This document shows, in pieces, positions 19,173-34,100 of a DNA stretch of 64,000 nucleotides. The position numbers were made by a program, and so were the translations under genes. How positions within the stretch are numbered: position 1 is the stretch's first letter; each line of letters starts with the position of its first letter. The notes below the pieces were generated by a model. It did no database searches and was not told where the DNA came from. It saw only the letters and a program-made list of their open reading frames with translations. Source of the stretch: Pterois miles (lineage: Eukaryota; Chordata; Actinopteri; Perciformes; Scorpaenidae); assembly GCA_947000775.1 (NCBI GenBank), contig CAMQGK010000001.1, positions 6,802,001 to 6,866,000 on the forward strand, given 5' to 3'.

Positions 19173-22100
19173 GTATAGTATGTCGAAATTTTTCGATGAA
19201 AACGTCAAATTTTTTTGATGTTGAAAAAAACATGAAAACCGTCGTATTATAGTATGTAGAATGATTCTATGGTAAGCAAAAATCATTTCGTGAAATGCCG
19301 GAAAAATTTACAAAAAAAAACGCCATGGTATAGTATGTCGAAATTTTTCGATGAAAACGTCAAATTTTTTTGATGTTGAAAAAAACATGAAAACGGATGT
19401 ATTATAGCATGTAGAATGATTCTATGGTGAGCAAAAGTCATTTCTACAAATGTTTGAAAATTTTACAAAAAAAAAAACGCCATAGTATAGTATGTCGAAA
19501 TTTTTCGATGAAAACGTCAAATTTTTTTGAAGTTGAAAGAAACCATGAAAACGGTCATATTATAGCATGTAGAATGATTCTATGGTGAAAAAAAGTCATT
19601 TCGTGAAATGTTGGAAAATTTTACAAAAAAAAACGCCATAGTATACTATGTCGAAATTTTTCGTTGAAAAGGTCAAATTTTTTTGATGTTGAAAAAACCA
19701 TGAAAACGGTCATATTATAGCATGTAGAATGATTCTATGGTGAGCAAAAGTCATTTTGTGAAATGCCGGAAAATTTTACAAAAAAAACGCCATAGTATAG
19801 TATGTCGAAATTTTTCGATGAAAACCTCAAATTTTTTTGATGTTGGAAAAAAACCATTAAAACGGTCGTATTATAGCATGTAGAATGATTCTATGGTGAG
19901 CAAAAGTCATTTCGTATAATGTTGGAAAATTTTACAAAAAAAAGGCCATAGTATAGTATGTCGAAATTTTTCGATGAAAACCTCAAATTTTTTTGATGTT
20001 GAAAAAAAACATGAAAACCGTCGTATTATAGCATGTAGAATGATTCTATGGTGAGCAAAAGTCGTTTTGTAAAATGTTGGACAATTTTACAAAAAAAAAA
20101 CGCCATAGTATAGTATGTCGAAATTTTTCGATGAAAAGGTCAAATTTTTTTGATGTTGAAAAAAAACATGAAAACGGTCATATTATAGCATGTAGAATGA
20201 TTCTATGGTGAGCAAAAGTCATTTGGTGAAAAGCTGGAAAATTTTACAAAAAAAACGCCATAGTATAGTATGTCGAAAGTTTTCGATGAAAACGTCAAAT
20301 TTTTTTGATGTTGAAAAAAACCATTAAAACGGTCGTATTATAGCATGTAGAATGATTCTATGGTGAGCAAAAGTCATTTCGTGTAATGTTGGAAAATTTT
20401 ACAAAAAAATGCCATAGTATAGTATGTCGAAATTTTTCGATGAAAACCTCAAATTTTTTTGATGTTGAAAAAAAACATGAAAACCGTCGTATTATAGCAT
20501 GTAGAATGATTCTATGATGAGCAAAAGTCATTTCGTAAAATGCCGGAAAAATTTACAAAAAAAAAACGCCATAGTATAGTATGTCGAAATTTTTCAACGA
20601 AAACGTCAAATTTTTTTGATGTTGAAAAAAAACATGAAAACGGTCGTATTATAGCATGTAGAATGATTCTATGGTGAGCAAAAGTCATTTCTACAAATGT
20701 TGGAAAATTTTACAAAAAAAAACATGTCGAAATTTTTCGATGAAAACGTCAAATTTTTTTGATGTCGAAAAAAACCATGAAAACTGTCATATTATAGCAT
20801 GTAGAATGATTCTATGGTGAGCAAAAGTCATTTCGTGTAATGTTGGAAAATTTTACAAAAAAACGCCATAGTATAGTATGTCGAAATTTTTCGATGAAAA
20901 CGTCAAATTTTTTTGATGTTGAAAAAACCATGAAAACGGTTGTATTATAGCACGTAGAATGATTCTATGGTGAGCAAAAGTGGTTTTGTAAAATGTTGGG
21001 AAATTTTACAAAAAAAAAAAACGCCATAGTATAGTATGTCGAAATTTTTCGATGAAAAGGTCAAATTTTTTTGATGTTGAAAAAAACCATTAAAACGGTC
21101 GTATTATAGCATGTAGAATGATTCTATGGTGAGCAAAAGTCATTTCGTGAAATGTTGGAAAATTTTACCAAAAAAAAGGCATAGTATAGTATGTCAAAAT
21201 TTTTCGATGAAAAGTTTTAATTTTTTTGAAGTTGAAAAAAACCATGAAAACGGTCGTATTATAGCATGTAGAATGATTCTATGGTGAGCAAAAGTCATTT
21301 CGTGTAATGTTGGAAAATTTTACAAAAAAAAACGCCATAGTAATATATGTCGAAATTTTTCGATGAAAACGTCAAATTTTTTTGATGTTGGAAAAAAACC
21401 ATTAAAACGGTCGTATTATAGCATGTAGAATGATTCTATGGTGAGCAAAAATCATTTCTTGAAATGCCGGAAAAATTTACAAAAAAAAAACGCCATAGTA
21501 TAGTATGTCGAAATTTTTCAACGAAAACGTCAAATTTTTTTGTTGTTGAAAAAAACCATTAAAACGGTCGTATTATAGCATGTAGAATGATTCTATGGTG
21601 AGCAAAAGTCATTTCGTGTAATGTTGGAAAATTTTACAAAAAAATGCCATAGTATAGTATGTCGAAATTTTTCAAGTAAAACCTCAAATTTTTTTGATGT
21701 GGAAAAAAAACATGAAAACCGTCGTATTATAGCATGTAGAATCATTCTATGGTGAGCAAAAATCATTTCGTGAAATGCCGGAAAAATTTACAAAAAAAAA
21801 ACGCCATAGTATAGTATGTCGAAATTTTTCAACGAAAATGTCAAATTTTGTTGATGTTGAAAAAAAACATGAAAACGGTCATATTATAGCATGTAGAATG
21901 ATTCTATGGTGAGCAAAAGTCGTTTTGTAAAATGTTGGAAAATTTTACAAAAAAAAAAAAGCCATAGTATAGTATGTCGAAATTTTTCGATGAAAATGTC
22001 AAATTTTTTTGATGTTGAAAAAAACCATGAAAACGGTCGTATTATAGCATGTAGAATGATTCTATGGTGAGCAAAAGTCGTTTTGTAAAATGTTGGAAAA

Positions 22101-25100
22101 TTTTACAAAAAAAAAACGCCATAGTATAGTATGTCGAAAGTTTTCGATGAAAACGTCAAATTTTTTTGATGTCGAAAAAAAACATGAAAACGGTCATATT
22201 ATAGCATGTAGAATGATTCTATGGTGAGCAAAAGTCATTTCGTGAAATGTTGGAAAATTTTACAAAAAAAAGGCATAGTATGGTATATCAAAATTTTTCG
22301 ATGAAAACGCCAAATTTTTTTGATGTTGAAAAAAACCATGAAAACGGTCTTATTATAGCATGTAGAATGATTCTATGGTGAGCAAAAGTCGTTTTGTAAA
22401 ATGTTGGAAAATTTTACAAAAAAAAAAAACCGCCATAGTATAGTATGTCGAAATTTTTCGATGAAAAGGTCAAATTTTCTTCATGTTGAAAAAAAACATG
22501 AAAACCGTTGTATTATAGCATGTAGAATGATGCTATGGTGAGCAAAAATTATTTCGTGAAATGCCGGAAAATTTTACAAAAAAAACGCCATAGTATAGCA
22601 TGTCGAAATTTTTCGATGAAAACGTCAAATTTTTTTGATGTTGAAAAAAACCATGAAAACGGTCGTGTTATAGCATGTAGAATGATTCTATGGTGAGCAA
22701 AAGTCATTTCTACAAATGTTTCAAAATTTTACAAAAAAAACGCCATAGTATAGTATGTCGAAATTTTTCGATGAAAACGTCAAATTTTTTTGAAGTTGAA
22801 AAAAAATCCATGAAAATGGTCGTATTATAGCATGTAGAATGATTCTATGGTGAGCAAAAGTCATTTCGTGTAATGTTGGAAAATTTTACCAAAAAAACGC
22901 CATAGTATACTATGTCGAAATTTTTCGATGAAAACATCAAATTTTTTTGATGTTGAAAAAAACCATGAAAACGGTCGTATTATAGCATGTAGAATGATTC
23001 TATGGTGAGCAAAAATCATTTCGTGAAATGTCGGAAAATTTTACAAAAAAAACGCCATAGTATTGTATGTCGAAATTTTTCGATGAAAACGTCAAATTTT
23101 TTTGATGTTGGAAAAAAACCATTAAAACGGTCGTATTATAACATGTAGAATGATTCTATGGTGAGCAAAAGTCATTTCGTGTAATGTTGGAAAATTTTAC
23201 AAAAAAATGCCGTATGTCGAAATTTTTCGATGTAAACATCAAATTTTTTTGATGTTGAAAAAAAACATAAAAACCGTCGTATTATAGCATGTAGAATGAT
23301 TCTATGGTGAGCAAAAATCATTTCGTGAAATGCCGGAAAAATTTACAAAAAAAAACGCCATAGTATAGTATGTCGAAATTTTTCGATGAAAAGGTCAAAT
23401 TTTTTTGATGTTGAAAAAAACCATGAAAACGGTGGTATTATAGCATGTAGAATGATTCTATGGTGAGCAAAAGTCGTTTCGTGTAATGTTGGAAAATTTT
23501 ACAAAAAAACGCCATGGTATAGTATGTCGAAATTTTTCGATGAAAACATCAAATTTTTTTGATGTTGAAAAAAAACATGAAAACCGTCGTATTATACCAT
23601 GTAGAATGATTCTATGGTGAGCAAAAATCATTTCTTGAAATGCCGGAAAAATTTACAAAAAAAAAACGCGATAGTATAGTATGTCGAAATTTTTCAACGA
23701 AAACGTCAAATTTTTTTGATGTTGAAAAAAAACATGAAAACCGTCGTATTATAGCATGTAGAATCATTCTATGGTGAGCAAAAATCATTTCGTGAAATGC
23801 CGGAAAAATTTACAAAAAAAACCCGCCATAGTATAGTATGTCGAAATTTTTCAACGAAAACGTCAAATTTTTTTGATGTTGAAAAAAAAACATGAAAACG
23901 GTCATATTATAGCATGTAGAATGATTCTATGGTGAGCAAAAGTCGTTTTGTAAAATGTTGGAAAATTTTACAAAAAAAAAAAGCCATAGTGTAGTATGTC
24001 GAAATTTTTCGATGAAAACGTCAAATTTTTTTGATGTTGAAAAAAACCATGAAAACGGTCGTATTATAGCATGTAGAATGATTCTATGGTGAGCAAAAGT
24101 CGTTTTGTAAAATGTTGGAAAATTTTACAAAAAAAAAAAAAAAGCCATAGTATAGTATGTCGAAAGTTTTCGATGAAAACGTCAAATTTTTTTGATGTCG
24201 AAAAAAAACATGAAAACGGTCATATTATAGCATGTAGAATGATTCTATGGTGAGCAAAAGTCATTTCGTGAAATGTTGGAAAATTTTACAAAAAAAAAGG
24301 CGTAGTATGGTATGTCAAAATTTTTCGATGAAAACGCCAAATTTTTTGATGTTGAAAAAAACCATGAAAACGGTCTTATTATAGCATGTAGAATGATCCT
24401 ATGGTGAGCAAAAGTCGTTTTCTAAAATGTTGGAAAATTTTACAAAAAAAAAAAAACGCCATAGTATAGTATGTCGAAATTTTTCGATGAAAACGTCAAA
24501 TTTTTTTGATGTTGAAAAAAAACATGAAAACGGTCGTATTAAAGCATGTAGAATGATTCTATGGTGAGCAAAAGTCGTTTTGTAAAATGTTGGAAAATTT
24601 TACAAAAAAAAAAAAAGCCATAGTATAGTATGTCGAAATTTTTCGGTGAAAAGGTCAAATTTTCTTCATGTTGAAAAAAAACATGAAAACCGTTGTATTA
24701 TAGCATGTAGAATGATGCTATGGTGAGCAAAAATTATTTCGTGAAATGCCGGAAAATTTTACAAAAAAAACGCCATAGTATAGCATGTCGAAATTTTTCG
24801 ATGAAAACGTCAAATTTTTTTGATGTTGAAAAAAACCATGAAAACGGTCGTGTTATAGCATGTAGAATGATTCTATGGTCAGCAAAAGTCATTTCTACAA
24901 ATGTTTCAAAATTTTACAAAAAAAACACCATAGTATAGTATGTCGAAATTTTTCGATGAAAACGTCAAATTTTTTTGAAGTTGAAAAAAAATCCATGAAA
25001 ATGGTCGTATTATAGCATGTAGAATGATTCTATGGTGAGCAAAAGTCATTTCGTGTAATGTTGGAAAATTTTACAAAAAAAAACGCCATAGTAATATATG

Positions 25101-28100
25101 TCGAAATTTTTCGATGAAAACGTCAAATTTTTTTGATGTTGGAAAAAAAACATTAAAACGGTCGTATTATAGCATGTAGAATGATTCTATGGTGAGCAAA
25201 AATCATTTCTTGAAATGCCGGAAAAATTTACAAAAAAAAACCGCCATAGTATAGTATGTCGAAATTTTTCAACGAAAACGTCAAATTTTTTTGATGTTGA
25301 AAAAAAACATGAAAACGGTCATATTATAGCTTGTAGAATGATTCTATGGTGAGCAAAAGTCGTTTTGTAAAATGTTGGAAAATTTTACAAAAAAAAAAAA
25401 AAAGCCATAGTATAGTATGTCGAAATTTTTCGATGAAAACGTCAAATTTTTTTGATGTTGAAAAAAACCATGAAAACGGTCGTATTATAGCATGTAGAAT
25501 GATTCTATGGTGAGCAAAAGTCATTTCGTGAAATGTTGGAAAATTTTACAAAAAAAGGCATAGTATGGTATATCAATTTTTCGATGAAAACGCCAAATTT
25601 TTTTGATGTTGAAAAAAACCATGAAAATGGTCTTATTATAGCATGTAGAATGATCCTATGGTGAGCAAAAGTCGTTTTCTAAAATGTTGGAAAATTTTAC
25701 AAAAAAAAAAAACGCCATAATATACTATGTCGAAATTTTTCGATGAAAACGTCAAATTTTTTTGATGTTGAAAAAAAACATGAAAACGGTCGTATTAAAG
25801 CATGTAGAATGATTCTATGGTGAGCAAAAGTCGTTTTGTAAAATGTTGGAAAATTTTACAAAAAAAAAAACGCCATAGTATAGTATGTCGAAATTTTTCG
25901 ATGAAAAGGTCAAATTTTCTTCATGTTGAAAAAAAACATGAAAACCGTTGTATTATAGCATGTAGAATGATGCTATGGTGAGCAAAAATTATTTCGTGAA
26001 ATGCCGGAAAATTTTACAAAAAAAACGCCATAGTATAGCATGTCGAAATTTTTCGATGAAAACGTCAAATTTTTTTGATGTTGAAAAAAACCATGAAAAC
26101 GGTCGTGTTATAGCATGTAGAATGATTCTATGGTGAGCAAAAGTCATTTCTACAAATGTTTCAAAATTTTACAAAAAAAACACCATAGTATAGTATGTCG
26201 AAATTTTTCGATGAAAACGTCAAATTTTTTTGATGTTGAAAAAAAACATGAAAACCGTCGTATTATAGCATGTAGAATGATTCTATGGTGAGCAAAAGTC
26301 ATTTCGTGTAATGTTGGAAAATTTTACCAAAAAAACGCCATAGTATACTATGTTGAAATTTTTCGATGAAAACATCAAATTTTTTTGATGTTGAAAAAAA
26401 CCATGAAAACGGTCGTATTATAGCATGTAGAATGATTCTATGGTGAGCAAAAGTCGTTTTGTAAAATGTTGGAAAATTTTACAAAAAAAACGCCATAGTA
26501 TACTATTTCGAAATTTTTCGATGAAAACGTCAAATTTTTTTGAAGTTGAAAGAAATCATGAAAACGGTCATATTATAGCATATAGAATGATTCTATGGCG
26601 AGCAAAAGTCATTTTGTGAAATGCCGGAAAATTTTACAAAAAAAAAAAACGCTATAGTATAGTATGTCGAAATTTTTCGATGAAAACGTCAAATTTTTTT
26701 GATGTTGAAAAAAAACATAAAAACCGTCGTATTATAGCATGTAGAATGATTCTATGGTGAGCAAAAATCATTTCGTGAAATGCCGGAAAAATTTACAAAA
26801 AAAAACGCCATAGTATAGTATGTCGAAATTTTTCAACGAAACCGTCAAATTTTTTTGATGTTGAAAAAAACCATGAAAACGGTCGTATTATAGCATGTAG
26901 AATGATTCTATGGTGAGCAAAAGTCATTTCGTATAATGTTGGAAAATTTTACAAAAAAAACGCCATGGTATAGTATGTCGAAATTTTTCGATGTAAACAT
27001 CAAATTTTTTTGATGTTGAAAAAAACCATGAAAACGGTCGTATTATAGCATGTAGAATGATTCTATGGTGAGAAAAAATCATTTTGTGAAATGCCGGAAA
27101 AATTTACAAAAAAAAAAAACGCCGTAGTATAGTATGTCGAAATTTTTCGATGAAAAGGTCAAATTTTTTTGATGTTGAAAAAAACCATGAAAACGGTGGT
27201 ATTATAGCATGTAGAATGATTCTATGGTGAGCAAAAATCATTTCGTGAAATGTCGGAAAATTTTACAAAAAAAAACGCCATAGTATTATATGTCGAAATT
27301 TTTCGATGAAAACGTCAAATTTTTTTGATGTTGGAAAAAAACCATTAAAACGGTCGTATTATAGCATGTAGATTGATTCTATGGTGAGCAAAAATCATTT
27401 CTTGAAATGCCGGAAAAATTTACAAAAAAAAAACGCCATAGTATAGTATGTCGAAATTTTTCAACGAAAACGTCAAATTTTTTTGTTGTTGAAAAAAACC
27501 ATTAAAACGGTCGTATTATAGCATGTAGAATGATTCTATGGTGAGCAAAAGTCATTTCGTGTAATGTTGGAAAATTTTACAAAAAAATGCCATAGTATAG
27601 TATGTCTAAATTTTTCAAGTAAAACCTCAAATTTTTTTGATGTTGAAAAAAAACATGAAAACCGTCGTATTATAGCATGTAGAATCATTCTATGGTGAGC
27701 AAAAATCATTTCGTGAAATGCCGGAAAAATTTACAAAAAAAACCCGCCATAGTATAGTATGTCGAAATTTTTCAACGAAAACGTCAAATTTTTTTGATGT
27801 TGAAAAAAAACATGAAAACGGTCATATTATAGCATGTAGAATGATTCTATGGTGAGCAAAAGTCGTTTTGTAAAATGTTGGAAAATTTTACAAAAAAAAA
27901 AAAGCCATAGTATAGTATGTCGAAATTTTTCGATGAAAACGTCAAATTTTTTTGATGTTGAAAAAAACCATGGAAACGATCGTATTATAGCATGTAGAAT
28001 GATTCTATGGTGAGCAAAAGTCGTTTTGTAAAATGTTGGAAAATTTTACAAAAAAAAAAAGCCATAGTATAGTATGTCGAAAGTTTTCGATGAAAACGTC

Positions 28101-31100
28101 AAATTTTTTTGATGTCGAAAAAAAACATGAAAACGGTCATATTATAGCATGTAGAATGATTCTATGGTGAGCAAAAATCATTTCTTGAAATGCCGGAAAA
28201 ATTTACAAAAAAAAACCGCCATAGTATAGTATGTCGAAATTTTTCAACGAAAACGTCAAATTTTTTTGATGTTATAAAAAAACATGAAAACGGTCATATT
28301 ATAGCTTGTAGAATGATTCTATGGTGAGCAAAAGTCGTTTTGTAAAATGTTGGAAAATTTTACAAAAAAAAAAAAAGCCATAGTATAGTATGTCGAAATT
28401 TTTCGATGAAAACGTCAAATTTTTTTGATGTTGAAAAAAACCATGAAAACGGTCGTATTATAGCATGTAGAATGATTCTATGGTGAGCAAAAGTCGTTTT
28501 GTAAAATGTTGGAAAATTTTACAAAAAAAAAAGCCATAGTATAGTATGTCGAAAGTTTTCGATGAAAACGTCAAATTTTTTTGATGTCGAAAAAAAACAT
28601 GAAAACGGTCATATTATAGCATGTAGAATGATTCTATGGTGAGCAAAAGTCATTTCGTGAAATGTTGGAAAATTTTACAAAAAAAGGCATAGTATGGTAT
28701 ATCAATTTTTCGATGAAAACGCCAAATTTTTTGATGTTGAAAAAAACCATGAAAACGGTCTTATTATAGCATGTAGAATGATCCTATGGTGAGCAAAAGT
28801 CGTTTTCTAAAATGTTGGAAAATTTTACAAAAAAAAAAAAACGGCATAATATACTATGTCGAAATTTTTCGATGAAAACGTCAAATTTTTTTGATGTTGA
28901 AAAAAAACATGAAAACGGTCGTATTAAAGCATGTAGAATGATTCTATGGTGAGCAAAAGTCGTTTTGTAAAATGTTGGAAAATTTTACAAAAAAAAAAAC
29001 GCCATAGTATAGTATGTCGAAATTTTTCGATGAAAAGGTCAAATTTTCTTCATGTTGAAAAAAAAACATGAAAACCGTTGTATTATAGCATGTAGAATGA
29101 TGCTATGGTGAGCAAAAATTATTTCGTGAAATGCCGGAAAATTTTACAAAAAAAACGCCATAGTATAGCATGTCGAAATTTTTCGATGAAAACGTCAAAT
29201 TTTTTTGATGTTGAAAAAAACCATGAAAACGGTCGTGTTATAGCATGTAGAATGATTCTATGGTGAGCAAAAGTCATTTCTACAAATGTTTCAAAATTTT
29301 ACAAAAAAAAACACCATAGTATAGTATGTCGAAATTTTTCGATGAAAACGTCAAATTTTTTTGATGTTGAAAAAAAACATGAAAACCGTCGTATTATAGC
29401 ATGTAGAATGATTCTATGGTGAGCAAAAATCATTTCGTGAAATGCCGGAAAAATTTACAAAAAAAAAACGCCATAGTATAGTATGTCGAAATTTTTCAAC
29501 GAAAACGTCAAATTTTTTTGATGTTGAAAAAAACCATGAAAACGGTCGTATTATAGCATGTAGAATGATTCTATGGTGAGCAAAAGTCGTTTTGTAAAAT
29601 GTCGGAAAATTTTACAAAAAAAAAACGCCATAGTATACTATTTCGAAATTTTTCGATGAAAACGTCAAATTTTTTTGAAGTTGAAAGAAATCATGAAAAC
29701 GGTCATATTATAGCATATAGAATGATTCTATGGTGAGCAAAAGTCATTTCGTGTAATGTTGGAAAATTTTACCAAAAAAACGCCATAGTATACTATGTCG
29801 AAATTTTTCGATGAAAACGTCAAATTTTTTTGATGTTGGAAAAAAAACCATTAAAACGGTCGTATTATAGCATGTAGAATGATTCTATGGTGAGCAAAAG
29901 TCATTTCGTGTAATGTTGGAAAATTTTACAAAAAAATGCCGTATGTCGAAATTTTTCGATGAAAACCTCAAATTTTTTTGATGTTGAAAAAAAACATGAA
30001 AACCGTCGTATTATAGCATGTAGAATGATTCTATGGTGAGCAAAAATCATTTCGTGAAATGCCGGAAAAATTTACAAAAAAAAAACGCCATAGTATAGTA
30101 TGTCGAAATTTTTCAACGAAAACGTCAAATTTTTTTGTTGTTGAAAAAAACCATTAAAACGGTCGTATTATAGCATGTAGAATGATTCTATGGTGAGCAA
30201 AAGTCGTTTTGTAAAATGTTGGAAAATTTTACAAAAAAAAAACGCCATAGTATACTATTTCGAAATTTTTCGATGAAAAGGTCAAATTTTTTTGATGTTG
30301 AAAAAAACCATGAAAACGGTGGTATTATAGCATGTAGAATGATTCTATGGTGAGCAAAAGTCATTTCGTGTAATGTTGGAAAATTTTACAACAAAACGCC
30401 ATGGTATAGTATGTCGAAATTTTTCGATGAAAACATCAAATTTTTTTGATGTTGAAAAAAACCATGAAAACGGTCGTATTATAGCATGTAGAATGATTCT
30501 ATGGTGAGCAAAAATCATTTCGTGAAATGTCGGAAAATTTTACAAAAAAAAAACGCCATAGTATTGTATGTCGAAATTTTTCGATGAAAACGTCAAATTT
30601 TTTTGATGTGGAAAAAAACCATTAAAACGGTCGTATTATAGCATGTAGATTGATTCTATGGTGAGCAAAAATCATTTCTTGAAATGCCGGAAAAATTTAC
30701 AAAAAAAAAACGCCATAGTATAGTATGTCGAAATTTTTCAACGAAAACGTCAAATTTTTTTGTTGTTGAAAAAAACCATTAAAACGGTCGTATTATAGCA
30801 TGTAGAATGATTCTATGGTGAGCAAAAGTCATTTTGTGTAATGTTGGAAAATTTTACAAAAAAATGCCATAGTATAGTATGTCTAAATTTTTCAAGTAAA
30901 ACCTCAAATTTTTTTGATGTTGAAAAAAAACATGAAAACCGTCGTATTATAGCATGTAGAATCATTCTATGGTGAGCAAAAATCATTTCGTGAAATGCCG
31001 GAAAAATTTACAAAAAAAAACCCGCCATAGTATAGTATGTCGAAATTTTTCGACGAAAACGTCAAATTTTTTTGATGTTGAAAAAAAACATGAAAACGGT

Positions 31101-34100
31101 CATATTATAGCATGTAGAATGATTCTATGGTGAGCAAAATTCGTTTTGTAAAATGTTGGAAAATTTTACAAAAAAAAAAAGCCATAGTATAGTATGTCGA
31201 AATTTTTCGATGAAAACGTCAAATTTTTTTGATGTTGAAAAAAACCATGGAAACGATCGTATTATAGCATGTAGAATGATTCTATGGTGAGCAAAAGTCG
31301 TTTTGTAAAATGTTGGAAAATTTTACAAAAAAAAAAGCCATAGTATAGTATGTCGAAAGTTTTCGATGAAAACGTCAAATTTTTTTGATGTCGAAAACAA
31401 ACATGAAAACGGTCATATTATAGCATGTAGAATGATTCTATGGTGAGCAAAAGTCATTTCGTGAAATGTTGGAAAATTTTAAAAAAAAAAAAGGCATAGT
31501 ATGGTATGTCAAAATTTTTCGATGAAAACGCCAAATTTTTTGATGTTGAAAAAAACCATGAAAACGGTCTTATTATAGCATGTAGAATGATCCTATGGTG
31601 AGCAAAAGTCGTTTTCTAAAATGTTGGAAAATTTTACAAAAAAAAAAAACGCCATAGTATAGTATGTCGAAATTTTTCGATGAAAACGTCAAATTTTTTT
31701 GATGTTGAAAAAAACCATGAAAACGGTCGTATTAAAGCATGTAGAATGATTCTATGGTGAGCAAAAGTCATTTCGTATAATGTTGGAAAATTTTACAAAA
31801 AAAAACGCCATGGTATAGTATGTCGAAATTTTTCGATGTAAACATCAAATTTTTTTTATGTTGAAAAAAATCCATGAAAACGGTCGTATTATAGAATGTA
31901 GAATGAATCTATGGTGAGCAAAAGTCATTTGGTGTAATGTTGGAAAATTTTACAAAAAAAAACGCCATAGTATAGTATGTCGAAATTTTTCGATGAAAAC
32001 ATCAAATTTTTTTGATGTTGAAAAAAACCATGAAAACGGTCGTATTATAGCATGTAGAATGATTCTATGGTGAGCAAAAATCATTTCTTGAAATGCCGGA
32101 AAAATTTACAAAAAAAAAACGCCATAGTATAGTATGTCGAAATTTTTCGATGAAAACGTCAAATTTTTTTGATGTCGAAAAAAAACATGAAAACGGTCAT
32201 ATTATAGCATGTAGAATGATTCTATGGTGAGCAAAAGTCATTTCGTGAAATGTTGGAAAATTTTACAAAAAAAAAGGCATAGTATGGTATGTCAAAATTT
32301 TTCGATGAAAACGCCAAATTTTTTGATGTTGAAAAAAACCATGAAAACGGTCTTATTATAGCATGTAGAATGATCCTATGGTGAGCAAAAGTCGTTTTCT
32401 GAAATGTTGGAAAATTTTACAAAAAAAAAAACGCCATAGTATACTATGTCGAAATTTTTCGATGAAAACGTCAAATTTTTTTGATGTTGAAAAAAAACAT
32501 GAAAACGGTTGTATTATAGCATGTAGAATGATTCTATGGTGAGCAAAAGTCGTTTTGTAAAATGTTGGAAAATTTTACAAAAAAAAAAATGCCATAGTAT
32601 AGTATGTCGAAATTTTTCGATGAAAAGGTCAAATTTTTTTGATGTTGAAAAAAAACATGAAAACCGTCGTATTATAGCATGTAGAATGATTCTATGGTGA
32701 GCAAAAATCATTTCGTGAAATGCCGGAAAAATTTACAAAAAAAAAACGCCATAGTATAGTATGTCGAAATTTTTCAACGAAAATGTCAAATTTTTTTGAT
32801 GTTGAAGAAAAACCATGAAAACGGTCGTATTATAGCATGTAGAATGATTCTATGGTGAGCAAAAGTCATTTTCTGAAATGTTGGAAAATTTTACAAAAAA
32901 AAAAAACGCCATAGTATAGTATGTCGAAATTTTTCGATGAAAACGTCAAATTTTTTTGATGTTGAAAAAAAACATGAAAACGGTCGTATTAAAGCATGTA
33001 GAATGATTCTATGGTGAGCAAAAGTCGTTTTGTAAAATGTTGGAAAATTTTACAAAAAAAAAACGCCATAGTATAGTATGTCGAAATTTTTCGATGAAAA
33101 GGTCAAATTTTCTTGATGTTGAAAAAAACCATGAAAACGGTTGTATTATAGCATGTAGAATGATTCTATGGTGAGCAAAAATTATTTCGTGAAATGCCGG
33201 AAAAATTTTACAAAAAAAAAACGCCATAGTATAGTATGTCGAAATTTTTCAACGAAAACGTCAAATTTTTTTGATGTTGAAAAAAACCATGAAAACGGTC
33301 GTATTATAGCATGTAGAATGATTCTATGGTGAGCAAAAGTCGTTTTGTAAAATGTTGGAAAATTTTACAAAAAAAAAACGCCATAGTATAGTATGTCGAA
33401 ATTTTTCGATGAAAAGGTCAAATTTTTTTTGATGTTGAAAAAAACCATGAAAACGGTGGTATTATAGCATGTAGAATGATTCTATGGTGAGCAAAAGTCA
33501 TTTCGTGTAATGTTGGAAAATTTTACAAAAAAAAACGCCATGGTATAGTATGTCGAAATTTTTCGATGAAAACATCAAATTTTTTTGATGTTGAAAAAAA
33601 CCATGAAAACGGTCGTATTATAGCATGTAGAATGATTCTATGGTGAGCAAAAATCATTTCGTGAAATGTCGGAAAATTTTAAAAAAAAAAAAAGCCATAG
33701 TATTATATGTCGAAATTTTTCGATGAAAACGTCAAATTTTTTTGATGTTGGAAAAAAACCATTAAAACGGTCGTATTATAGCATGTAGAATGATTCTATG
33801 GTGAGCAAAAATCATTTCGTGAAATGCCGGAAAAATTTACAAAAAAAAACCCGCCATAGTATAGTATGTCGAAATTTTTCAACGAAAACGTCAAATTTTT
33901 TTGATGTTGAAAAAAACCATGAAAACGGTCATATTATAGCATGTAGAATGATTCTATGGTGAGCAAAATTCGTTTTGTAAAATGTTGGAAAATTTTACAA
34001 AAAAAAACGCCATAGTATAGTATGTCGAAATTTTTCGATGAAAACGTCAAATTTTTTTGATGTTGAAAAAAACCATGAAAACGGTCGTATTATAGCATGT

